Source: Sediminispirochaeta sp.
Lineage (GTDB): Bacteria > Spirochaetota > Spirochaetia > DSM-16054 > Sediminispirochaetaceae
Length of the DNA: 8,610 nucleotides
Reading direction: 5' to 3'
Assembly: GCA_011046055.1 (NCBI GenBank)
Contig: DSBN01000241.1
Coordinates: 1-8,610, forward strand
Under the pieces are notes generated by a model, which was not told the origin of the DNA, did no database searches, and saw only the letters and a program-made list of their open reading frames with translations. Positions within the stretch are counted from its first letter, which is position 1. Every line of letters starts with the position of its first letter. The translations under genes and the position numbers were made by a program. Of this stretch, positions 1-7,148 are shown one piece after another.

Positions 1-1687
1 ATGGAGCAGGCTGCGCCGCGGCGGCCAAAATAGTCAAAGGTCCTAGGCGCCCCACAAACATAAGCAGTATTATCATCCCTTTCCCCAGGGAGCTCAGTTC
101 TGAGGTCAGACCAGTGGACAAGCCTACGGTTCCGAAGGCCGAGACAACTTCGAAGATTATCCCCTCCAAGGGAGCGGCTTCGGAGAGGCTTAATACTATT
201 GTCCCCAGCGTAATGGAAAATATTCCGAAGAAAAAGACCAGAAAAGCCTTATTGACGTGTGAGAGGTCGATCGAGTGAGCCCGGAGGATCACCGAGTCCC
301 GACTCAAGAGCACCGACTTGAGGTAGACCAGGATGACGGCGAGGTTGTTGATTTTGATTCCCCCGGCGGTGCTCCCGGAGGCGGCGCCGATAAACATGAA
401 GGGGACCATCACCAGCAGGGTGGTGACCGAGAGTTCGGCTATGGAGACGGTATTGAAGCCGGCGGTCCGTAGGGTTACCGACTGAAAAAACGAAGCCAGG
501 TACTGGGTGCCGGTCTCCAGTTCAGCCAGGCTGCGACTGTGTTCGAGGCCGTAAAAAAGAAACATCCCGGTAATGATGAGGATGGGGGTAGCGACTGCGA
601 CCACGTAGGAGTTGAGGGCGATCCGTCGATGGGGACCTCCTCCGGGTTTGAAAAGCGCTTTTATCCTGGATCGGGTGATTTGAAAGATATCCGATATCAC
701 CGCGAAGCTGATTCCTCCCATAATTATCAGCAGCGGGATGGTCAGACTGACCAGGGGATTGGCGACATAATCCTCCATGCTGTTGCTGAACAGGGCAAAG
801 CCGGCGTTGCAGAAGGCCGATACCGAGTGAAACACCGACCACAAGAGTCCCTGCTGCCAGCTCTCTACGCCGTGTCGGAAGGGGAACCAGAGCAGCATAG
901 CTCCTATCGCCTCGATGCTCAGGGTGGAGACGATAATGATCCGCAAGCGGCGGGCGAGCATAGAGATGTTCTGTTCGCTGAGCATATAGCTGAGTAGCAG
1001 TTTGTCCTGGAACGAGACCTTCTGACGAACGGAAAAAATGGTGAAGTAGCTGATGACCATGATACTCAGGCCCCCGATCTGGATCAGGCTCAGAATGATT
1101 AACTGGCCCCATACGGTGAAAAACGTGGCCGTGTCGACGACGATCAGACCGGTTACACAGACCGCGGAGGTGGCCGTGAACAGGGCGTCGAGAAAGTTCA
1201 GCCCCTGTCCATCTACGGTGCTGAAGGGCATCATCAAGGCCAGAGCTCCGGTGAGTATGACCATCAGGAAACTGAACAGGATGGTCTGCGCCGGCTGGGC
1301 GCTGATACTCTCGAAGAACGATGAGAGTCGCTTCAAGCGGCTGAAAACCTTGAGCAATATGAAAATATTGCGCAGAAAGACGACTCCGAAGCCTATTTTA
1401 CTCAGTTCTCGGGCATCACCACCGGGGAAAAAAATCTTGTTGTAGAAAAACAGGGCTACGAAAACCAGGAGGAAAAGCAGCTGAGGGATGTTTTCACGGA
1501 GGAAGGTTCCCAAAAATGGGGCGGATCTGAGTTGAGATGCGAGTTCCAGCAAGAGGAGAAACAGGATCAGGAAATCCAGGTAATAGACCGCCTCGGCCCA
1601 CCTGCTGCCCGGCAGGGCGAACTCGACGAAGAGAGCGACAATGCTGAGCAGAAGGGTGCTAAGAAGGTAGAAGAATCCGTGCTTCAT
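1..1687 (-). CDS. trkH: TrkH/KtrB-family potassium uptake transporter, C-terminus cut by window edge
   Basis: Membrane subunit that conducts K+ inward across the cytoplasmic membrane, normally with a cytoplasmic TrkA/KtrA regulator; no such partner lies in this window. I read 562 codons on the - strand without a stop before base 1, so only the last residues are missing. All four pore-loop signatures are visible: TATSAVCVTGL (171-181, Gly180), HSVSAFCNAGF (287-297, Gly296), SVTLRTAGFNT (403-413, Gly410) and VSAFGTVGLSTG (515-526, Gly522). The intramembrane-loop motif GAASGSTAGGIK (434-445) and the late MFVGRLGPLT (543-552) also fit. The first ~135 residues are an extension with four hydrophobic segments (about 5-25, 33-53, 66-84, 98-115), the last followed by basic SRLKRL. 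The ATG at 1687 is the upstream limit because an in-frame TAG lies three codons earlier; its Shine-Dalgarno is weak. The family call is very secure; TrkH versus KtrB naming is not. Confidence 0.95.
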   Translation of the reverse strand, partial: MKHGFFYLLSTLLLSIVALFVEFALPGSRWAEAVYYLDFLILFLLLLELASQLRSAPFLGTFLRENIPQLLFLLVFVALFFYNKIFFPGGDARELSKIGFGVVFLRNIFILLKVFSRLKRLSSFFESISAQPAQTILFSFLMVILTGALALMMPFSTVDGQGLNFLDALFTATSAVCVTGLIVVDTATFFTVWGQLIILSLIQIGGLSIMVISYFTIFSVRQKVSFQDKLLLSYMLSEQNISMLARRLRIIIVSTLSIEAIGAMLLWFPFRHGVESWQQGLLWSVFHSVSAFCNAGFALFSNSMEDYVANPLVSLTIPLLIIMGGISFAVISDIFQITRSRIKALFKPGGGPHRRIALNSYVVAVATPILIITGMFLFYGLEHSRSLAELETGTQYLASFFQSVTLRTAGFNTVSIAELSVTTLLVMVPFMFIGAASGSTAGGIKINNLAVILVYLKSVLLSRDSVILRAHSIDLSHVNKAFLVFFFGIFSITLGTIVLSLSEAAPLEGIIFEVVSAFGTVGLSTGLTSELSSLGKGMIILLMFVGRLGPLTILAAAAQPAP

Positions 1688-1902
1688 TACCCGCTAAGAG
1701 TACTACAAGCCCCGGTCGAATGCAATCTGGATTTAACCCACCGCCCCGTTGTAGTGTGAGCGCTTTTGAAACGGCGGAGTCGGGAATTAAGCATCAGGGA
1801 ATAAAAATCAGCTTGAATACGAGGGGGAAAATCGATTAAGGTAGAGGGAAAGGTCGCATGCAATTGCACAACTGAAGTCAATACCTTGGGAGGGGGACTG
1901 TC
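1688..1902. other. Divergent intergenic spacer between trkH and nrdJ
   Basis: These 215 bases separate two divergently transcribed genes and should hold both promoters. On the + strand, TTGAAA (1766-1771) and TTGAAT (1813-1818) are plausible -35 hexamers, but neither has a good -10 at the right distance, so I do not assign a promoter. I looked for a cobalamin riboswitch (conserved GCCACTG element) and for NrdR-box-like repeats, which often precede ribonucleotide reductase genes, and saw neither. A small - strand reading frame here ends in TAATG overlapping the trkH start, but it has no recognisable content. Confidence 0.6.
1888..1893 (+). promoter_or_regulatory. Ribosome binding site of nrdJ (supports the GTG start)
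   Basis: GGGAGG, part of a purine-rich GGGAGGGGG run, sits 9 bases before the GTG at 1903. This placement supports the GTG codon as the true start over any internal ATG. Confidence 0.75.
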
Positions 1903-4395
1903 GTGTCAGAACAGGTAAAAAACGCGCTGAAACCATTGGGACGCAAGATTTTTCTGGATAGGTACGCGCTGAAGGACGGAAGGAAGGAGAGCCTCAAAAA
2001 AAACGACACCGTTTTGGTGATGACCAACGCCGAAACCGGACAGCGAGAGGTCGGAACAGTGGTGGCCAAGAAGAACGGTCAGGTCGAAGTTCAGCTGGAA
2101 GACGGCAGCAAGCTGGAAAAACAGCTGGAACACGTGGACAAGCCCTTGGAGACCGATCCGGCGCAGATGATCGCCCGCGTGGCACGGGGTATTGCCGAAG
2201 AGGAGCCGGAGGAGGTCCGTGAGATGTGGCGCGAGCGTTTCCAGTGGCTCATGGAGGACTGGAAGTTCGTTCCCGGCGGGCGAATACTCACCGGTGCCGG
2301 CACGGAACAGAAACTCACCTACTACAACTGCTACGTTATTCCTTCTCCCAAGGACAGCCGCGGCGGAATCATGGACACCCTCACCCACATGACCGAGATC
2401 ATGTCCCGCGGAGGCGGGGTAGGAATCAACCTCTCGAGTCTACGCCCGCACCACGCCTATGTGAAAGGAGTCAATGGCCGCTCCAGCGGTTCGGTCTCTT
2501 GGGGGGGGCTCTACAGTTTCGTCACGGGTTTGATCGAGCAGGGCGGAAGCCGTCGGGGCGCCTTGATGCTGATCCTGGATGTATGGCATCCGGACGTTCT
2601 GGAGTTCGTCAACAGCAAACGTGAGGCCGATAGGATTAGCAACGCCAATATCAGCGTTGCCATCACCGATGAGTTTATGAAGGCGGTGAAGGAAGACGGT
2701 ATGTGGGAGCTGCGCTTTCCCGATACCAGTGACCCCGACTATGATGGGAACTGGAACGGGGACCTGCAAGCCTGGGAACAGGCGGGCGGAAAGGTCATCA
2801 CCTACCGCCGGGTCAAAGCCCGAGAGATTTGGACCAACATCATCGAGAGCGCCTGGGCCAGCGCCGAACCGGGGATCTTTTTCAGCGACCGCTACAATGC
2901 GATGAGCAACTCCTACTACTACGCCAAAATCAACTGCACCAACCCATGCGGCGAACAGGGCCTGCCCCCGTGGGGGGTCTGCAATCTGGGAGCCGTCAAC
3001 CTGGCCAAATGCGTGAAGGACGGTGAGGTAGACTGGGAGACCCTGGGCCAAGTGGTGCGTTATGCGGTGCGTATGCTGGACGATGTGATAGACAACACTC
3101 CCTACTTTTTTGAAGAAAACCGCACACAACAGACTTCTGAGCGAAGAATAGGGCTGGGTACCATGGGCTTGGCGGAGATGATGATACGGCTAAAAATCCG
3201 CTACGGCAGCAAGGAGAGCGAGGAGTTTCTGGACCGTCTCTACAAGTTTATCGCCGTGGAGTCCTATCTGGCCTCCAGCGAATACGCTGAGGAGAAAGGT
3301 TCCTTCGACTACTTCGACGCCGACAAGTACCTGGAGAGCGGCTTCATGAAGGGGATGCCCGAGGAAGTCCGAAGCGCGGTGCGGGAGAAGGGCATACGCA
3401 ACGTCACTCTTCTCACCCAGGCGCCCACGGGAACCACCGGGACCATGGTGGGAACTTCCACCGGGATCGAGCCCTACTACTTCTGGGAGTGGGAACGGCG
3501 CGGACGGATGGGCTCCCATACCGAACGGGTGGACGTATACGAGCAGTGGCGGAGGGAGCACGGCGACGAAGCTCTTCCCGACTACTTTGTCACCGCCATG
3601 GACCTGAGCCCGGAGGAACACGTCCGTGTCCAGGGTGCGATACAGCGCTGGGTGGACTCCAGCATATCCAAGACCAGTAACATGCCCAAGCACTACAGCG
3701 TTGAGCAGGCCAAGGAGCTCTACGAGCTGATGTACGACCTGGGCTGCAAGGGCGGGACAATTTACCGCGATGGTTCCCGGGAGGAGCAGGTGCTGAACCT
3801 CAAGAAGGAGGAGAAGCTCCAAGAAGAAACCGAACCGGCCCAAATGGTCGAACCGGTCAAGTTCAGAGTCAGACCCACCGTCCTGCACGGCATCACTTAC
3901 CGCAAGCATACCCCCATCGGCACCGCCTACATCACCGTCAACTCCGACGGCGCGCATATGAATGAGCCCTTTGAGATTTTTATCAACGTGGCCAAGGTAG
4001 GCTCGGACGTAGCCGCCGATGCCGAAGGCTTGGGCCGACTGATCAGTCTGATTCTGCGGATGCCCAGCCCCTTGAGTCCTGAAGAGAGGGCGGAGAACGT
4101 CATCGCCCAGTTGCGTAGTATCGGTTCCGGAAGACAGCGGGGTTTTGGGAAAAATCGGGTGATGAGTCTTCCCGACGCGGTAGCCCAGGCGATCGAGGAG
4201 CACATCGGCCGGGATCATCAGGAGAACTACGACTATCCGGTCCTACCCGACGAGGATGAGGAGAACGAGAAAAAACAGTTCTCCCTCTCATTCAACGAGC
4301 CTGCCGCCGATATCTGCCCGGTCTGCGGGAACGCAACCTTCATGTTCATCGAAGGCTGCAAGAAATGTCACTCCTGCGGTCACAGCGAGTGCTGA
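1903..4395 (+). CDS. nrdJ: Adenosylcobalamin-dependent (class II) ribonucleotide reductase
   Basis: Cytoplasmic enzyme of 830 residues that reduces ribonucleotides to deoxyribonucleotides using a radical generated from adenosylcobalamin, so it needs neither oxygen nor a separate radical subunit. Visible in order: an N-terminal region with FLDRYALKD and a beta-rich insert (about 34-82); the redox cysteine in YYNCYV (Cys143); the active-site N-x-C-x-E signature NPCGE (Asn347, Cys349, Glu351); the partner redox cysteine in GVCNLG (Cys360); the phosphate-binding loop APTGTTGT (507-514); a TSCPD-type domain from about 657 to 760; and a C-terminal cysteine cluster (Cys805, 808, 819, 822, 825, 830). 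That cluster fits the zinc-like and redox-shuttle tail of this family. The length and motif set look complete. The gene appears to stand alone: the neighbour upstream is divergent and the one downstream is convergent. No B12 riboswitch was seen upstream. An 8-G run (2501-2508) lies inside the frame without breaking it. The GTG start is supported by the ribosome binding site. Confidence 0.97.
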   Translation: MSEQVKNALKPLGRKIFLDRYALKDGRKESLKKNDTVLVMTNAETGQREVGTVVAKKNGQVEVQLEDGSKLEKQLEHVDKPLETDPAQMIARVARGIAEEEPEEVREMWRERFQWLMEDWKFVPGGRILTGAGTEQKLTYYNCYVIPSPKDSRGGIMDTLTHMTEIMSRGGGVGINLSSLRPHHAYVKGVNGRSSGSVSWGGLYSFVTGLIEQGGSRRGALMLILDVWHPDVLEFVNSKREADRISNANISVAITDEFMKAVKEDGMWELRFPDTSDPDYDGNWNGDLQAWEQAGGKVITYRRVKAREIWTNIIESAWASAEPGIFFSDRYNAMSNSYYYAKINCTNPCGEQGLPPWGVCNLGAVNLAKCVKDGEVDWETLGQVVRYAVRMLDDVIDNTPYFFEENRTQQTSERRIGLGTMGLAEMMIRLKIRYGSKESEEFLDRLYKFIAVESYLASSEYAEEKGSFDYFDADKYLESGFMKGMPEEVRSAVREKGIRNVTLLTQAPTGTTGTMVGTSTGIEPYYFWEWERRGRMGSHTERVDVYEQWRREHGDEALPDYFVTAMDLSPEEHVRVQGAIQRWVDSSISKTSNMPKHYSVEQAKELYELMYDLGCKGGTIYRDGSREEQVLNLKKEEKLQEETEPAQMVEPVKFRVRPTVLHGITYRKHTPIGTAYITVNSDGAHMNEPFEIFINVAKVGSDVAADAEGLGRLISLILRMPSPLSPEERAENVIAQLRSIGSGRQRGFGKNRVMSLPDAVAQAIEEHIGRDHQENYDYPVLPDEDEENEKKQFSLSFNEPAADICPVCGNATFMFIEGCKKCHSCGHSEC

Positions 4396-5219
4396 ACCTG
4401 GTTTTGGAACCAGGAGAATAGAGCACTCATCCGGTTGCTGAAGGAGGATTCCATTTTTTTATAAAAAATCGGCAGATCCAAGACTTTGACGGTGTTCAGA
4501 CCGTAGAAAACTATCCCCTCGTCGGTGGGAATCACCAGAAACTGCATAGACATGTTTTCCTTCCCAACAATGGGGAACAACATATAGGTCATAGTGGTGA
4601 TGTTCACGATGCCCATCCGGAAATGATTTTCGGCGCTCTGATACTCCACTCGGGACCTGTTTTTCCCGAAGGTGAGGTCCTTCTGGTGGATGTAGACCGC
4701 GTCCAGCGGGGGGATCGAAGACACCAGAGGATCGGGAATTCGTTTTCGCTCTTCGGGGTTGTTGATCGCCCAGCACTCCTCGAAAAAAGTCCTCATTCTC
4801 TCTTGGCTGGCTGAATAGTACTCTATCCCTTCCAGACTACTCACGCTTCGCAGGATATTGTAGATCTCCAACATGAAGTTGTCCCGAGTCAGTCGGGTAA
4901 ACTGCGGGTTGATATCCTCCCACCGAATCAAATAGAGAGATTCTACAGCTACCGTATAGTCGACACGGTTAGCCGCCTGTAGCAAGTCGACGCTCAACTG
5001 TACTCCTGGTACGTGGGACGGCTTTTCATCGGAGGTGAAGAAGCGGTTTATCCCCTCTTTGCCGGTGCTCAACTCTTGTTTCAGTAGCTGACGCGACTGC
5101 TGGGAAAAAAGCTGTTCGAATTTGGGGAATTCGGCAACAAAGGCGGGAGATTTTTCCGCCGCCGAGACGAGGCCGACGCCGAACATCATCAGAAATAGGG
5201 CTATGCTGTGTATCTTCAT
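4380..5219 (-). CDS. Unrecognised secreted protein, 279 residues
   Basis: The product begins with a classic Sec signal peptide: MKIHS, a hydrophobic core (about 6-17) and a likely cleavage after VSA near residue 20. The mature protein is soluble-looking, with no further strong membrane helices and no lipobox cysteine. It has an alpha-helical first half and a hydrophobic stretch containing NITTMTYMLFPIVG. I cannot assign a function. A conserved spirochaetal domain of unknown function (perhaps DUF6675) comes to mind but is only a faint recollection. The frame stays open 35 codons further upstream to an ATG at 5324. I prefer 5219 because the signal peptide begins there and the longer version would run through the argF promoter region. 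No Shine-Dalgarno is visible; a promoter placed so that transcription starts at the ATG (5226-5254) suggests leaderless translation. Its stop overlaps the end of convergent nrdJ by 16 bases. A real gene seems very likely, given the long frame and signal peptide. Confidence 0.85.
   Translation of the reverse strand: MKIHSIALFLMMFGVGLVSAAEKSPAFVAEFPKFEQLFSQQSRQLLKQELSTGKEGINRFFTSDEKPSHVPGVQLSVDLLQAANRVDYTVAVESLYLIRWEDINPQFTRLTRDNFMLEIYNILRSVSSLEGIEYYSASQERMRTFFEECWAINNPEERKRIPDPLVSSIPPLDAVYIHQKDLTFGKNRSRVEYQSAENHFRMGIVNITTMTYMLFPIVGKENMSMQFLVIPTDEGIVFYGLNTVKVLDLPIFYKKMESSFSNRMSALFSWFQNQVQHSL
4387..4428. other. Two-tier hairpin across the convergent nrdJ / secreted-protein gene ends
   Basis: The outer arms GAGTGCT (4387-4393) and AGCACTC (4422-4428) pair perfectly over 7 bp, and the inner arms CCTGGTT (4397-4403) and AACCAGG (4408-4414) pair over another 7 bp around a TTGG loop. 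The internal bulges are 3 and 7 bases. The structure overlaps the nrdJ stop and the final codons of the opposing gene, so it forms in both transcripts. Neither side has the T-run of an intrinsic terminator. A role in 3'-end stabilisation or bidirectional termination is inference. Confidence 0.6.
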
Positions 5220-5225
5220 GGGATA

Positions 5226-5254
5226 AAAATAGTGCAAAAGTCTCGAATCTTCAA
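5226..5254 (-). promoter_or_regulatory. Candidate promoter of the secreted-protein gene
   Basis: On the - strand, TTGAAG (5254-5249) and TATTTT (5231-5226) are separated by exactly 17 bases and each matches its sigma-70 hexamer at 4 of 6 positions. Six bases then lead to the ATG at 5219, so transcription would begin at or next to the start codon. This fits the absence of a Shine-Dalgarno. Confidence 0.4.
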
Positions 5255-5270
5255 GGTAAGATAATAAGTA

Positions 5271-5284
5271 CGTACCAATGTACG
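5271..5284. repeat. Short inverted repeat in the divergent spacer
   Basis: CGTAC (5271-5275) and GTACG (5280-5284) form a perfect 5-bp dyad around CAAT, with partly symmetric AT-rich flanks. It lies between the two divergent candidate promoters, just upstream of the candidate -35 of the secreted-protein gene, so it could be an operator. It does not resemble the ArgR box consensus, and the arms are short enough to be chance. Confidence 0.3.
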
Positions 5285-5323
5285 ATATTACCCAGCGGAG
5301 GTGTGGAATTGATTTTTTCTCCA

Positions 5324-5332
5324 TGGTATAAA
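5324..5332 (+). promoter_or_regulatory. Candidate extended -10 promoter of argF
   Basis: TGGTATAAA gives the TGn extension plus a 5-of-6 TATAAT match. No good -35 is present at 16-18 bases, which is typical of extended -10 promoters. Transcription would begin near 5339, leaving a leader of about 28 bases that contains the ribosome binding site AGGGAGG (5353-5359), 7 bases before the ATG. Confidence 0.5.
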
Positions 5333-5366
5333 AGAGCTACAAAAGCATATATAGGGAGGCTGCAGT

Positions 5367-6362
5367 ATGCCGGTGAATCTAAAAGGACGAAGTTTGTTGA
5401 GCTTGAAAGACTACTCCCAGGCGGAAATTCTCTATCTCTTGAACCTGTCGGATGATCTGAAGGCAAAAAAAAGGGCGGGAGTGCAAGGTGATCTCCTGCA
5501 GGGCAAAAACATAGTACTGTTGTTCGAGAAGGCTTCAACCCGAACTCGAGCTGCATTTGAGGTTGCCGCCTTCGATGAAGGAGCACGGGTGACCTTTTTG
5601 ACCAATAGCCAGATGGGAAAAAAAGAATCCATGGAGGACACCGCCAAGGTCTTGGGGCGCTACTACGACGGGATCGAGTTTCGCGGCTTCAAGCAGGAGA
5701 CGGTGGAGATACTGGCCGCCCATTCAGGAGTACCCGTCTGGAACGGACTCACCGATCTCTACCACCCCACTCAGATTTTGGCGGATCTGATGACAGTACG
5801 GGAAAACGTGCCCAAACCGCTGAATCAAGTCAAATTCGTCTTCGTCGGAGATGCAAGAAACAACATGGGCCGGTCTTTGATGATCGGGGCAGCTAAAATG
5901 GGGATGCACTTCGTAGGGGTAGCCCCCTCGCAGCTCTTCCCGGATCAGGCTCTGGTCGATGAAATGCAGGAGGCCGCCGCCTATTCCGGAGCGAAGATCG
6001 AGTTCACCGAAGATATTGCTTCGGGGGTAAAGGACGCGGATGTGTTGTACACGGATGTCTGGGTCTCTATGGGTGAGGAAGAGCTGTTCGAACAGCGGAT
6101 AAAAATGCTCGAGCCTTACAGAGTGGATATGAAGATGGTCAAAGCCACTGGCAACGACGATGTGATTTTTATGCACTGTCTGCCCTCTTTTCACGATACG
6201 GAGACTCAAATCGGCCGGGAGATCAAAGAAAAGTTTGGTTTGACCGAAATGGAGGTCTCCGACGAAGTGTTCCGCAGTAGGCATTCGGTGGTCTTCGATG
6301 AGGCGGAGAACCGGATGCACACCATCAAGGCGGTGATGGTGGCAACAATCGGGAATGTTTGA
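5367..6362 (+). CDS. argF: Ornithine carbamoyltransferase
   Basis: Cytoplasmic transcarbamylase of 331 residues that joins carbamoyl phosphate and ornithine to give citrulline and phosphate, or works in the reverse direction in arginine catabolism. The carbamoyl-phosphate motif STRTR is at 57-61 and HPTQ at 133-136. The ornithine-side DVWVSMG is at 230-236, with the mobile SMG loop at 234-236, and HCLP is at 270-273. The C-terminal [12 protein letters not shown] is also typical. Length and sequence match the longer E. coli ArgF / ArcB type rather than the roughly 305-residue biosynthetic type. No arginine deiminase or carbamate kinase gene adjoins it, so anabolic argF and catabolic arcB cannot be separated here. 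The start ATG has a strong ribosome binding site 7 bases upstream. The last 8 bases overlap the start of the rtcB remnant (ATGTTTGA), which suggests the two were once translationally coupled. Confidence 0.95.
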   Translation: MPVNLKGRSLLSLKDYSQAEILYLLNLSDDLKAKKRAGVQGDLLQGKNIVLLFEKASTRTRAAFEVAAFDEGARVTFLTNSQMGKKESMEDTAKVLGRYYDGIEFRGFKQETVEILAAHSGVPVWNGLTDLYHPTQILADLMTVRENVPKPLNQVKFVFVGDARNNMGRSLMIGAAKMGMHFVGVAPSQLFPDQALVDEMQEAAAYSGAKIEFTEDIASGVKDADVLYTDVWVSMGEEELFEQRIKMLEPYRVDMKMVKATGNDDVIFMHCLPSFHDTETQIGREIKEKFGLTEMEVSDEVFRSRHSVVFDEAENRMHTIKAVMVATIGNV

Positions 6363-7128
6363 GATAGGCACTGAAAGAGTACCGATCAAGGTATGGGCGG
6401 ATAGGCTTGAACCGGGCGGCTTGCAGCAGGCGAAAAACATCGCCAATCTGCCTTACGCCCACCACCATGTAGCCCTCATGCCCGACGCACACGAAGGTTT
6501 TGGGATGCCCATCGGCGGTGTACTTGCCACCGTCGATGCGGTGATTCCCAACGCCGTTGGAGTGGACATCGGATGTGGGATGACTGCAGTACGCAGCTCC
6601 CTGGAAAAAATCCCGCCTTCTGAGTTGCAACATCTTATCGAAACCATAAAAAATCTCATTCCCGTCGGTTTCAAGCACCATAAAGATCCACAACCTTGGT
6701 CGGGATTCCAAAACGCCCCGGATCTCCCGGTGGTTCACCAAGAGCTCGATTCGGCCCGCCGTCAATTGGGAACCCTCGGCGGCGGAGGAGTATTTTGCGG
6801 CGATGAGTTTCGCTCAAGACTTCGCTGCTGCCTCCCGCGCCCGTATGATGATGAAGGTAAAAGAGGTTCTGCTTGACTTTTTCCCGCGCGTGGATTTCTC
6901 AGAAGAGGTCAACATCCATCACAACTTCGCCGCAATTGAGCGGCACTTTGGACGGGAATTGGTACTTCACCGCTAGAGCAAGCGGGGGTACTGCACAGCC
7001 TGCGGACAAGCCAGGATCTTGACGAGGCCGCCGGTGCCTACAAAGATATCGGCGTGGTTATGTCTCTACAGCGGGATTTAGTACGGCCTCTGGTTGAACT
7101 GAGTCCTCTGGCGGTGATCAAGGGATAA
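6355..7128 (+). pseudogene. rtcB: Decayed RtcB-type RNA ligase
   Basis: Intact RtcB seals RNA ends (2',3'-cyclic phosphate or 3'-phosphate to 5'-OH) in tRNA and RNA repair, using GTP and Mn2+, and is about 400 residues long. Three pieces remain here. Piece 1 (6355 to ~6786) runs from the ATG through MPDAHEGFG, the metal-site motif GVDIGCGM (68-76, Cys74) and QLGTLGGG. Piece 2, in the +2 frame (~6785-6973), reads YFAAMSF and then VNIHHNFAA and ends at LVLHR before an in-frame TAG at 6974. Piece 3, back in the first frame (~7018-7128), is the C-terminus DEAAGAYKDIGVV through VIKG and the stop. The NHF and HSGSR segment between pieces 1 and 2 and the PGSMG to SHGAGR segment between 2 and 3 are gone, including the expected guanylated His. 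Some 400 bases appear lost, so no active ligase can be made. The first frame yields a 173-residue product ending at 6876 that is out of frame after residue ~144. Identity is secure; the exact lesions need an intact relative. Confidence 0.9.
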
Positions 7129-7148
7129 TGTCCAAGCTTCGAACCACT
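7117..7148 (+). repeat. Direct repeat, left copy
   Basis: The core (7128-7148) is 21 bases beginning ATGTCCAAGCTTCG and matches 8281-8301 at all but one position. With a looser upstream part the similarity covers 32 bases, 27 of them identical. The left copy overlaps the last codons and stop of the rtcB remnant. Read from its ATG it would encode MSKLRTT followed by six residues and TAG. Confidence 0.8.

Noticed and set aside
539..1445. + strand reading frames opposite trkH (539-997, 1053-1445)
   Set aside because: The - strand encodes a textbook TrkH across the whole interval; the + frames have low-complexity, non-protein-like composition.
1687..1881. 64-codon - strand frame ending in TAATG over the trkH start
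   Set aside because: The overlap looks like translational coupling, but there is no ribosome binding site or domain and the product looks random; it sits in a spacer that must hold promoters.
1688..1902. Possible cobalamin riboswitch upstream of nrdJ
   Set aside because: The spacer lacks the conserved B12-box element and is too short and too weakly structured for a standard adenosylcobalamin riboswitch.
2440..4218. Long - strand reading frames opposite nrdJ (2440-3129 and 3190-4218)
   Set aside because: They mirror the third-position bias of nrdJ, have no recognisable domains, and lie wholly inside a secure gene.
4397..4414. Inner hairpin as an intrinsic terminator of nrdJ
   Set aside because: No T-run follows on either strand; kept only as a structured element.
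4453..4469. T7 / A6 palindrome
   Set aside because: It is the coding sequence for Phe-Tyr-Lys-Lys in the secreted-protein gene; AT runs of this kind arise from Phe and Lys codons.
5271..5284. Arginine-repressor box for argF
   Set aside because: The dyad CGTAC-CAAT-GTACG does not match the TGAAT-type ARG box half-sites.
7128..7148. TTCGAA in the left repeat read in reverse as a tRNA T-arm
   Set aside because: The flanking bases do not form a 5-bp T-stem, and no anticodon or acceptor stem is nearby.
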